Shown here: piece after piece, positions 8,645-16,348 of the stretch
Layout: every line of letters starts with the position of its first letter
Position numbering within the stretch: position 1 is the first letter of the stretch
DNA from: Ichthyophonus hoferi
Lineage: Eukaryota > Opisthokonta > Ichthyosporea > Ichthyophonida > Ichthyophonidae
NCBI GenBank assembly: GCA_002751075.1
Contig: NAOQ01000730.1
Coordinates: forward strand, 9,330-25,677
DNA: 16,348 nucleotides
Direction of reading: 5' to 3'
Program-made: the position numbers and the translations under genes
The notes under the pieces: model-generated
Database searches by the model: none
What the model was told of the DNA's origin: nothing
The model's input: only the letters and a program-made list of their open reading frames with translations

Positions 8645-9562
8645 ATGACTTCTGGCTTGAACCCTAATGCGAGGACTTTTGACTTTGCTTCACCACATCC
8701 CAGTTCCCCTGTGCTTAATTTTAGCAGAAATTTTGACATTAATAGTTCTGAAGGAAGACTGACAAATATACGGCACATGTCTAAAAAAGATGCAGCTGCA
8801 GCAACCCGCCGGCGAAGGCATTCCGTTGATGCTCTTGACTTCACAGGACTAAAACTGGTAGACGTACCGACATTTCTTCGTCATATTCGCCTTCACAAAT
8901 ACACAGGAATTATGAGGATGCAAAATGTAACGTTTACACAGTTACTACAGATGAGTGAAGAAGAGTTAGAGAGGAGAGGTGTGCGTGCACAAGGAGCTCG
9001 CACTAGGTTGGTGAAGGCAATTGAGCGATACAACCAATATCTAGCATACAATTGGTCAGCACAAGGCATGGGTATGTTGGAATCCATTATTCCTATGGGT
9101 GCACTTGACAGTACACCGCGTTACAATAATATCAGTAACAACGGGCCCTCTATGTCTCTATTTTCATGGCCCGAGTCAATGTTAGGGGATATGCGTGACG
9201 AAGCAAAACCATACCATTCTCCTTTATATCCTATAGATGAATATGACTTTTCACCATCGAGCAGTAGTGACCAAGACCAAGATGATGGCGATCTCAGTGA
9301 TATGGTAGCTTTAGCTGGGGAACAATTGTTAAGCATTATTGACGAAGACGACTGTGGCGAAAGAAGCCGAGCTGAATCGTCGTGGTGTTCTCCCCAATAC
9401 CAAATGCAAAGTAATGTCTATAATGATAATTCTTCTTTTGGTCAACCCCGTAGGGTATCCTATTCTGGCCCATCAAATTTTAGCCAGATAAATGCGTTTG
9501 AAATGTGGGGCTCTGCCGCTCCTTCTTCCTCCGCATGGGGATATGGTTCTGTTCGTGTTTAA
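8645..9562 (+). CDS. Smaug/Vts1-type SAM-domain RNA-binding protein
   Basis: Single-exon 305-residue protein, about 45% GC against AT-rich flanks. The start ATG has A at -3 and is the first after an in-frame TGA at 8618-8620. Residues 67-133 form a SAM domain: VDVPTFLRHIRLHKY, then SEEELERRGVRAQGART. LHKY and the GAR at the start of the last helix are signatures of the Smaug/Vts1 branch, whose SAM domains bind hairpin RNAs with CNGG loops and recruit deadenylation or translational repression in the cytoplasm. Flanks look disordered: a basic RRRRHS (55-60) before the domain, a Ser/Asp tract (202-219) after it, and RRVSYS (269-274) near the end. Both RRxS sites fit PKA-like kinases. No SSR or PHAT region of animal Smaug is visible. 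In fungal Vts1 the domain is near the C-terminus of a longer protein, so this protein is short and has its domain unusually early. RNA binding is confident; targets are unknown. Confidence 0.93.
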   Translation: MTSGLNPNARTFDFASPHPSSPVLNFSRNFDINSSEGRLTNIRHMSKKDAAAATRRRRHSVDALDFTGLKLVDVPTFLRHIRLHKYTGIMRMQNVTFTQLLQMSEEELERRGVRAQGARTRLVKAIERYNQYLAYNWSAQGMGMLESIIPMGALDSTPRYNNISNNGPSMSLFSWPESMLGDMRDEAKPYHSPLYPIDEYDFSPSSSSDQDQDDGDLSDMVALAGEQLLSIIDEDDCGERSRAESSWCSPQYQMQSNVYNDNSSFGQPRRVSYSGPSNFSQINAFEMWGSAAPSSSAWGYGSVRV

Positions 9563-9784
9563 GTTATTGTTGAAAACATTTAACGCGAATTCTCTCTATG
9601 CACAATACGCTAATTTTGGTATTTTATACTTTTACAGTGTAACAGACCTTCTTCAATTTATTATTTTTCTATCTATCAGAAGTAATTTCTGTATGTAAGA
9701 TAATTGAATAGGGAGATGAGTTTTGTATATTCCAAGCACTAATCTACGGATTTAGACTATATTGTATACTGTATATCATGAGCC

Positions 9785-9809
9785 CAGCTGCGTTGTACGT
9801 ACGCTGCTG
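9785..9809 (+). promoter_or_regulatory. 3' UTR hairpin with 9-bp stem
   Basis: CAGCTGCGT (9785-9793) pairs with ACGCTGCTG (9801-9809) at eight of nine positions around the loop TGTACGT. It is GC-rich compared with the rest of the UTR and may be a regulatory or stability element in the transcript. Confidence 0.45.
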
Positions 9810-9832
9810 CTATAAGCTATGTTAGGTTCTCT

Positions 9833-9858
9833 TGCTGTTTGGTGCTGGTCGTCAGCAG
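9833..9858 (+). promoter_or_regulatory. Candidate Smaug recognition element (CTGGT loop hairpin)
   Basis: TGGTG (9840-9844) and CGTCA (9850-9854) form a five-pair stem with two G-U wobbles, closing the pentaloop CTGGT (9845-9849). Outer CTG/CAG pairing adds three pairs across a small internal bulge. Smaug and Vts1 SAM domains recognise CNGG-type loops on short stems, so the protein encoded just upstream could bind its own mRNA. Inferred from sequence; the stem is modest. Confidence 0.4.
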
Positions 9859-9886
9859 ATAGTTAGCTCTCCTTAAAATGGAAGCT

Positions 9887-9892
9887 AATAAA
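9887..9892 (+). terminator. Polyadenylation signal AATAAA
   Basis: Canonical AATAAA 325 bases after the stop codon of the SAM-domain gene, followed within about 35-45 bases by a T/GT-rich stretch (TTGTACATTATTTTCTGTC) suitable as a downstream element. Confidence 0.55.
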
Positions 9893-9941
9893 TTGAGATT
9901 AAATGATTTTAAATACAAACTTGTACATTATTTTCTGTCAT

Positions 9942-10675
9942 ATATATATATACTCATTTAGGAGAGGTCAGGGTTTTCTGTTTTGTTTTTATTGTTTTTT
10001 CTTAGCTTTATATACATATGAATGTACTTCACTGTGTATATATAACTGGCAATAGAATGTTTTCATAGAATATATTTATATATATATACATATAATTTAT
10101 TTGTGAGTTCAGAGCTTTTCGTTTTGTTTTTGGCAGCTGTTTCTATTGTTTTCCTTCTAGTTCTTGGCGTTTTTGTTGTCTAGATCATAGACTGCTCTTG
10201 GGTAATAGATATATCTAGGTGTTTGATATTGTTTATTGTGTTGCGATATTTTATTATATATTCGTGCGTTCTCATCACTTTTTCTTAAGAAAGTTAATTG
10301 GAGTGACTATGGCGTGAGGGATACAGCTGTCATTGTATGTTATTTTTGTTAAGGTATATATAATAGGAGGTTGACTTCAACACTAATGTAAGTATCTAAA
10401 GGATATATATATATGAGTACCCATGAATATAAGTTTGTACTAGTCCTAGTACATATCCAACCATGTTTGTATACTTTTACATATATATGAACCAGCATGG
10501 TTAAAACAAGACCATAATGTAAAATAGAATGAATAACAGTATGTGCTGATAGTTACAATATAATGACATGTGTATGCAACCCATAGGATAGTAACAGTAT
10601 TTAGAAAGGTTTACCATAAAACTATATCAGGCTTTCGTGTGTGAGTTATTCAATATATATATATATATATATATG
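9942..10675. repeat. Cluster of short (AT)n tracts
   Basis: Several short AT-dinucleotide runs occur near 9942, 10038, 10080, 10405 and 10490, and the longest is (AT)11 at 10653-10674. The sequence between them holds no recognisable gene. Confidence 0.8.
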
Positions 10676-10804
10676 TGAATAGTACAATAATACATTTACA
10701 TCAAAAATCTTTTGTACAAGTAAGTTTTATTGAAATTATAACTGATAATATGTATGTTTTTAATGATAAATGATAAACTAATGTGGCTGTCAATGGCTAG
10801 TATG

Positions 10805-10968
10805 TCGGAAATAAGTAGAGACAGGTTCTACTTTTGACCTATACCCATTTAGAACAGAGGGAATACTGAGTACTAATGTAACAATTACAATAGTAATTGT
10901 TAATAAATTCAAAAGATTATAGCAATATAAAGAAATATCCAAATTAAATAAATATTGCTTTTCTAACA
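10805..10968 (+). repeat. Duplicated hairpin-bearing repeat, copy A
   Basis: This segment matches copy B (11148-11292) in order. Shared parts are GGAAATA.GTAGAGA, TGACCTATA, ATTTA.AA and a long block TATAAAGAAATA followed by CCAAATTAAATAAATATT and TAACA. Near the start AAGTAGA and TCTACTT pair perfectly around GACAGGT. A second perfect 10-bp hairpin, TAACAATTAC/GTAATTGTTA, lies at 10879-10902. It may be a short nonautonomous element or a local duplication. Confidence 0.75.
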
Positions 10969-11147
10969 TAATACGTATATATCCCAGTTAGCTTTGTAAT
11001 AATAATATACATGTAGTATGCATTGCATTTTTTTTAATACATTTTTATATTGAACACTATCTTATATTAAACACACTATCAATCATGCCGGCAGGCGTCA
11101 GTAGTAAAACAATCTGATAAATATATAGATAATCAATATAAAAATTG

Positions 11148-11292
11148 TTGGAAATAGGTAGAGAAAGGCTTGGTCTCTGTGACCTATATCATTTAAAATC
11201 AACTCCATATACAATATTAATTTTTAACAATATTTAATCATTATAACTATATAAAGAAATACCCAAATTAAATAAATATTCCTTTTTTAACA
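11148..11292 (+). repeat. Duplicated hairpin-bearing repeat, copy B
   Basis: Second copy, about 340 bp downstream of copy A in the same orientation. Its first part folds differently in sequence but similarly in shape: AGAGA pairs with TCTCT, and outside that ATAGGT pairs with ACCTAT. The 3' block from ATATAAAGAAATA is nearly identical to copy A; the middle is shorter and more diverged. Confidence 0.75.
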
Positions 11293-11299
11293 ACAATAA

Positions 11300-12589
11300 A
11301 AACTAAACTATTGTGTAAAGTAAGCTTATATTGAGGGTTATTTAATTATTTAGCAGCCTGTTGTAATAGTAGATAAACTAAAGAAAGAAATTACGACACA
11401 TTCGATTAAAATGCTGTGGTTGGGTCAAAAGAAAAAAATATATCAGGGAACTATATATATTATATAGATTGTCAATATAGGTTTAGACACAATAAATGCA
11501 TTTAGACACAAATATGAAAGTAATGAATTTTATTTATAAAACACTCACTATTTTATGCATATTGTAGCACTGTAGCCCACAATTACAAGTAGAAAATCTA
11601 GGATTTTTTATACAAAATATCTTTATTTATTCCATTTCACCAGTCTTATAGTAGATAGAAACGTTTTAAACTCATAATCTATTATATACCGTGTAAAGAC
11701 CATTGAACAACTTTGTACTTGATAATTACGAATATAATTTAACATGTTTGTGTCATTATATTATAATTATATACCAAGACTAACTATTGTTTTGTTTTAA
11801 TGGTGATTTTATTGAGATTTTTGCTTTACACTTGTCTAGAGTTATGTTTCGGATCAATCGGGGCAGATACTTTGTATTATGCTTCTTAATCAGAGTTTCC
11901 TATTGGCTTTTTATTTTAATATCATACTTTCTAATCCTCATTGGTTATTACTCTGAGACAATTCAACATAGTTGATATTACAATAAATTCGAATTTTTTT
12001 AGATATACATTTTTTACATATGAAAATGCCATGGGTGTTTTACAACAGAAAATTAAAGAGGATAGCTTAAACTTAGAGCCTTTATGCACCGCATTATTGG
12101 TTGTCAAGCTGTTCTTGGAATGTCACTCTAAATGAGTATTAATGAGTGGCTAACTATAGTCTCTATAAAGTTTATATTTATTGGCTAATGAGATACGTGT
12201 TACTCATGCATATTGGAATGGATGGAGCCCAATGCTATTAATATTAAGAACAAAAAATCAGGGTTAAATGTGAAGCATTATCCTGCACCATTTTTTAAAA
12301 TAATATTATAACCATAGTGCTCTAAATCGTTTTATCAAGGGAACCTTATCAACACCCTGCTATCTAGTAGGGAAACTTACTAAGCTCTGACTCCAATGTT
12401 GGATATTGGTAATGTATATAATATTAGTTATAATGTATTGTTTTGATTCTCTACCGGCAATTGTGAGCTAATGTAATGTAAATTTGTGTAGCTTCTTGAT
12501 CTCATATACATGAGATTAATAAAGGATAAGATGAATTACGATTGGGAGATGATCGAATAATTAATAGTAATAAAGTGACTATTGTGTCA
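11300..12589. other. AT-rich stretch with weak frames
   Basis: Frames at 11787-11975 and 11941-12135 are open. The second ends in a fairly protein-like run including YENAMGVLQQKIKEDSLN and LEPLCTALLVVKLFLE, but no family or splice context is recognised, and hydrophobic AT-rich composition makes chance likely. A small perfect hairpin (ATCTCAT/ATGAGAT, 12499-12516) precedes an AATAAA. No other gene or RNA is seen. Confidence 0.35.
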
Positions 12590-12637
12590 ATACAAAAAAA
12601 ATACAAAAAATACAAAAAAAGGATCAAAAAAGGATTT
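12590..12637 (+). repeat. A-rich tandem repeat (ATACAAAAAA-type units)
   Basis: Three units of about ATACAAAAAAA are followed by two GGATCAAAAAA-like units. Such arrays can be the 3' tail of a LINE or SINE or simple slippage products. No element body is recognised upstream. Confidence 0.7.
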
Positions 12638-12773
12638 ATTGATGAGCATGGATAGGATCTGCTATAATTGTTTGATTTGGATAGTTTACCATTACATAAA
12701 CTATGAACAAAAGTATTTTCTAAATTGTTTTCTATATTGATTTGTGTCTAGTGACTTGTCCGCTGACTCGCGG

Positions 12774-13530
12774 TTTTTAATTAGGATTTGTGTATCTCTT
12801 GTATCTCTTCCTGAGTCAGCAATATAACTATTGGTTAGCTCTGATCTACTTGCAATAAAAGGCAATAAGAGAAGGCGCGTATGTTGGCTTTATCTCTAGA
12901 TATCTATTACGATTATATCCAGCTATTACTGAAGGAGGGACTCCTACTTCAATTCGCTTAAATGCGATAATACTTATAACACAGTGTGAACGATCAACGA
13001 GAGGTATCACGTTTTTGTATATGTAACAATATTAATTGCACTCGAAAGTAACTAAACAGTTCTCTGTAGTTGATATAGGATAATTATCTTCAGAACACTA
13101 ATGCTTATTTTCAAGCACCAGTGAGAACTAGATAAATACAATGAGAAACGACGACTATGAAATACCGACAAACTATTTTCCCATCATCAGAGAGAGTATA
13201 TATGTATGTATATAAGATACGGTTTAACAGATTATAATAAATATAAATTTTTCTGTGTCACAAATACAATCGTATTTTTACGTATCTGTATTGTACGCGT
13301 ATATGGAGCTCTTTATTAGTTATTTCCATTCCTTTTTATTCTTTCTCAATATTTGTTTATTACGGATGCCAATTGCAATTGATCAACTGGAGTTGCGTTC
13401 ATAAATGTAAATGGGACCAATTGTAAGATCTTTATTGACCAATACAATTCACAGAAGACCATTGAGACCCACTAGAATTGTTTGATCTTATCTCAAAGAT
13501 GTAATACTATTGGGTCCTTATTCGTTTAAA
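12774..13530 (+). mobile_element. Old LTR-like repeat, copy 2 (plus orientation)
   Basis: This segment is homologous to the reverse complement of 1450-2197 through at least seven collinear blocks, among them CTGATC..CTT.CAATAAAA, TATCCAGCTATTACTGAAGG (12916-12935), TCAGAACACT (13090-13099) and TTTATTAGTT (13312-13321). A TATA box (TATATAAGA, 13209-13217) sits a little past the middle, as in LTR promoters. Divergence from copy 1 is about one third by eye. On the same strand about 2 kb downstream is a Ty3/gypsy-type protease fragment, so this may be the 5' LTR of that element. Exact ends and a primer-binding site could not be fixed. Confidence 0.55.
13209..13217 (+). promoter_or_regulatory. TATA box within the LTR-like repeat
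   Basis: TATATAAGA is conserved between the two repeat copies although the surrounding sequence has diverged, consistent with an ancestral LTR promoter. Confidence 0.4.
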
Positions 13531-15515
13531 TGGCTCTTTAGTTCCTTATTTAATGTAAGTGCTCAGTTTCAATATATTGACAAATCAATTTCCTTCTTTA
13601 AAAAGGTTACTCAATCAATTCATGATGCACTTGTTGCCTGAAGTGAACTGCGTACGTGTTCAATGGGAGCTTACTAATGTGTCTTACAACATCTTCCATT
13701 GTGGAGAAGTGCGTGAGTTGTTAAGAAAATACATAGAAATTTTATAAAAGAACTACATTGAAGTAAATGTGACAGATGGAAGCGGGAAAACCAAAAAAAA
13801 AAAGAAAACAGGTTTTGTATAAATACATTAATAATTATGTGCACATTCATACATACATATTTCGGACTACAACCCACTGAGGTTCCTTGGGAAACCTTCA
13901 AAAAAACGAGAATACACAATTATTCTAAAATAGGCTTTATGGTCTGTATATTGTACAATTCCTATAGGCTTCGCAGTACATTCCTAATGTGTAAATACAT
14001 GGGGTAACACCAATGTAAATATAGTGTACAAAGTAAAATAGTAAAGAGACTAGAGACAATAGAAATAATGTTACGACCAGAATTTCTGATCAACAATTAC
14101 AATCACAAAGCGCTCAATGTTCGTTTTGTTATAACCTATTTCTTTTTGCAATAAATAGCATTAAAACAATAACAACCACTAGATAGAAGGAGAAAAAACA
14201 TGAAACTAGAAAAAAAGAAAAAGAGAAATAGACATGCATACGCATGGACACATAAGTATGTGTAATAATGCTGACGAGTTAAAATTTTAGCGTGTCTAAC
14301 GTACTGGAAAAATAGGTGCTATTAATTATCCATAGTTTTATTTTCACTATAATCAAATTGAAAAAACAATCGAGATAACAAATTGAGTTTATGCACTGAA
14401 ATAATAAGAAGCAAGACAACCTTACGCGTTTTACTCAGGTGATCTTCCTGTTGCACCACATATGTACGTGTATTTAAATTAGAATGGTTACTCACCTCAG
14501 AAATAATATCTCACAATAGACTTAATTTACCTTACGATTGTACTCCCCGTTGAATAAGATAAATGTTAACTTTATTACTGGTGTTTATACCAAGAAACTT
14601 GAAACAACTATAGTGGAAGACTCGACTATATAGAAATTTAATAATAAAAACATACAAAGAAATATCAGATTCCTAATTAAATGAAGTTAAGCTTAGATAG
14701 AAACGATAAGTCAAACATAATGGTAGTGTTCATATTAATGTTTGTAACAAAGTGTGCAATAGAGCTTTAGGATAACTTAAATTCTGATTTGTCCTTGGGC
14801 TTTGAAATTCCCGGGTAGTGCAAAACATAGGAAAAGATTCTCAATTTTGACATTCAAGAGGGGTTGGCTGACTTACACCAATTGTATTATGGTAGATCGG
14901 GATGATTCCTGCACATGCAGTTCATTATAAACAACACGGTAGAGATGGCATAGCAATGATATTGTTTAGATTAGAAGAATTGCAGAAAATCATACTGATG
15001 ATAATGAAGAGACAATAAATATTAGGTAAGGGAAGAAAAATGTAAATTATAAATTTGGTATAGAGAAACCATATGTATAAAATCCCAATGGTATATGAGA
15101 TTTGCATCTTGATTTGCAAATAGGTTATTGACCACAGTCCTTATGTGTGGACGTTGACCTATTTTTTAATCATTTTGGTCAAGAACAGGTTAAATTCTTT
15201 TAATAAAATTAGAGAAATCCAATTAATGGGTTTAAATCAATTCATTTGAAAACAATTTGCCAGTAATTATGATACTAATTTAAGCACATTGAAATTCCGG
15301 TCCTATTCATCATTCATCGGTCCACAGGCGATTATATCATTTTGGGGCATTTTAGAAAATAATATGTTGCTGTGAACGCAATGAATATTGGCCCATTATG
15401 CTTAAAACCCATAAGGAAGGTACCAAATAGAATGACAAAATATGTTGATACGCGGTCAGGATAGTTTAATGGAGTTCTTACTGATTCGCAGATCTAAGGT
15501 AGGTATTGTTAAACT
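13531..15515 (+). mobile_element. Probable degraded interior (gag region) of an LTR element
   Basis: This stretch lies between the plus-strand LTR-like repeat and the protease fragment, where a Ty3/gypsy element carries gag. It holds only short coding-like patches, for example 13559-13747 and about 14899-14994, none with a recognisable zinc knuckle. Assignment to gag rests on position only; unrelated insertions may be included. Confidence 0.3.
15118..15240 (+). repeat. Possible third copy of the hairpin-bearing repeat
   Basis: AAATAGGT (15118-15125) pairs perfectly with ACCTATTT (15157-15164), and inside CCACA pairs with TGTGG. GACCTAT and ATCATTT, then AGAAC and AGAAAT.CCAATTAA, follow in the same order as in copies A and B at 10805 and 11148. 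The similarity is weaker, so homology is tentative. Confidence 0.4.
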
Positions 15516-15831
15516 CCAGCAGAGCAAAAATACTTTGTTGTCATAGCTACATTAAGACTGGGGGGAAAAGCCCGCATCAAGACCAAAAATATTTTTAATG
15601 TAGATGCAGCTTCTACTTTTATTGTTGTAATAACAATAATTATTATTATCCAGAGTTGGATCTGACCCCTTAGATTCAATCGGTTGATTGTACCTAAGAC
15701 CAATTTCTTATCTGAAGTCAAAGTATGTTCTACTGCTCAACATTTTGTGGGATCATCTGGTCAAGTTCTGTCCTCAGAATTGTTGGTTATTTTAGTTTCG
15801 ACTCCTCAGGTGTGGTTTAGTTGACTCCAAT
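15516..15831 (+). mobile_element. Ty3/gypsy aspartic protease fossil (broken)
   Basis: A plus-strand stretch reads as a retropepsin-like protease: KYFVVIATLRLGGKAR precedes VDAASTFI, which corresponds to the family active-site pattern D-S/T-G-A-S-S-T-F-I, and farther along come VPKTNFLSEVKV and SGQVLSS, typical of the flap region of Ty3/gypsy proteases. It is clearly broken, with the active site altered, so it is a fossil. Reverse transcriptase and integrase would lie beyond the window. Age appears old, in line with the LTR divergence. Confidence 0.65.
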
Positions 15832-16348
15832 CGTTTAAATTACACTCGTTGATCGCTCAGTTTAATAATTTCCGATCATATACCATTAGGTGTTTAACTT
15901 CAGATAACAAATTTTTGATGTAATTACTATATGTTATAATTCATATCTGACTGAGTCAGGTGCATCCGTTATCCCACTAATTGACCACATTTTACTGATA
16001 ACGATCTTATTGAAAAGAGTTAATACATACATATACATTAAAAATGCCTACCACTTAACTTGTCTAGATGTAGAAGGATAGAAGGATGTGTACACTCATG
16101 ACAATGGCTCGTGATTCGCGCTGACATAAAACCTCACTCATTCGGTAAACACATAATTTTTTTGAAAAAATTATATTATAACGTGGTGAGCAGCGGCTTG
16201 TTAGTGGTTAAGATATTCCAATATGCAATGATTCTACTTGCCTTTGGCACCAAAATCGTAATCTTTTAGATCACGAGATAGCACGATGCAATCGGGAATT
16301 GGTGGAATACCGCGATTGCAATTTTCCAATTAGAAATGATGTTCTCAA
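15832..16348. other. Right-edge sequence, no gene recognised
   Basis: This would be the zone between protease and reverse transcriptase of the old element if it continued, but no reverse-transcriptase motif is visible before the edge. A tRNA-like A-box (about 16197-16210) and two hairpins near the end are the only structures. Confidence 0.35.
16257..16320. repeat. Two adjacent hairpins at the right edge
   Basis: TCGTAATC and GATCACGA pair with one mismatch around TTTTA (about 16257-16277). Right after, TGCAATCG (16287-16294) and CGATTGCA (16313-16320) are perfect reverse complements around an 18-base loop. They may belong to an element cut by the window edge. Confidence 0.5.

Larger units (their letters stand above)
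9563..9912 (+). other. Probable 3' UTR of the SAM-domain gene
   Basis: The roughly 350 bases after the stop hold two hairpins and a canonical polyadenylation signal, and lack a continuing reading frame. The overlapping frame 9492-9698 is a shadow. The extent is inferred from the AATAAA at 9887. Confidence 0.55.

Noticed and set aside
8602-8844. 80-residue minus-strand frame across the gene start
   Set aside because: Shadow of the SAM-domain coding sequence on the opposite strand; the same holds for 8893-9087 and 9121-9336.
9492-9698. 68-residue plus-strand frame over the gene end
   Set aside because: Overlaps the SAM-domain gene in another frame and runs into the AT-rich 3' UTR; no domain.
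10035-10042. TGTATATA Pumilio-type site downstream of the SAM-domain gene
   Set aside because: It lies beyond the likely polyadenylation signal, and the same word occurs elsewhere in the window, for example near 13208, as expected in AT-rich DNA.
15509-15721. 70-residue minus-strand frame with a hydrophobic stretch
   Set aside because: Antisense to the protease fossil; the hydrophobic run reflects an ATT-rich stretch.
15841-15860. Third LTR-like copy suggested by CGATCAACGAG on the minus strand
   Set aside because: Only an 11-base word is shared with 12991-13001; the flanks do not align with the LTR-like repeat.
16185-16285. tRNA gene suggested by GCTTGTTAGTGGTTAAGATA
   Set aside because: No matching acceptor stem, no anticodon arm and no clear GGTTCRANTCC B-box; only an A-box-like word is present.
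1-16348. Alternative genetic code (TAA read as Gln), considered because of the interrupted frame at 3132-3412
   Set aside because: The 305-residue SAM-domain gene uses ordinary CAA/CAG codons, has no internal TAA or TAG and ends at TAA.
1-16348. CRISPR array, bacterial operon or prokaryotic origin
   Set aside because: No regularly spaced repeats and no tightly packed genes; splice signals, AATAAA and LTR fossils point to a eukaryote.

Overview
The window looks like nuclear DNA from an AT-rich eukaryote. Signs of this are long AT-rich intergenic stretches, (AT)n microsatellites, spliceosomal GT/AG signals, one monocistronic gene with an AATAAA polyadenylation signal, and LTR-retrotransposon fossils. 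The SAM domain of the one intact gene, and a fragment of the chaperonin subunit CCT1, read somewhat closer to fungal Vts1 and fungal TCP1 than to animal relatives as I remember them. My weak lean is an early-diverging fungus with a repeat-inflated genome; an invertebrate or protist is not excluded.

Layout. Positions 1-640 are AT-rich with a CCAAT plus CRE-like cluster and a strong hairpin. Positions 640-1470 hold unrecognised coding-like stretches. Positions ~1450-2197 carry an old LTR-like repeat in minus orientation. Positions 2259-2410 (minus) are a single exon-sized piece of CCT1/TCP1-alpha bounded exactly by AG and GTAAGT splice signals; no other CCT1 exon was found. Two unrecognised minus-strand reading frames follow (2624-2869 and 3132-3412), then a coding-like plus-strand patch (4103-4476). 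Positions 4480-8640 are AT-rich with no recognisable gene; they include an (AT)18 tract, a perfect 13-bp palindrome, and a second CCAAT/CGTCA module about 440 bp upstream of the main gene.

The one confident intact gene is 8645-9562 (+), a 305-residue protein with a Smaug/Vts1-type RNA-binding SAM domain. Its probable 3' UTR (9563 to about 9910) contains a hairpin with a CTGGT pentaloop, the loop class that Smaug/Vts1 SAM domains bind. This suggests autoregulation.

Positions 9930-10700 are rich in (AT)n. Positions 10805-11292 hold two diverged copies of a repeat whose hairpin is kept although its stem sequence changed; a possible third copy lies near 15118. Positions ~12774-13530 match the left LTR-like repeat in the opposite orientation, with a TATA box. 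About 2 kb further on the same strand is a broken Ty3/gypsy-type aspartic protease segment (15516-15831), so the right end is probably the 5' part of an old LTR element that runs past the window edge.
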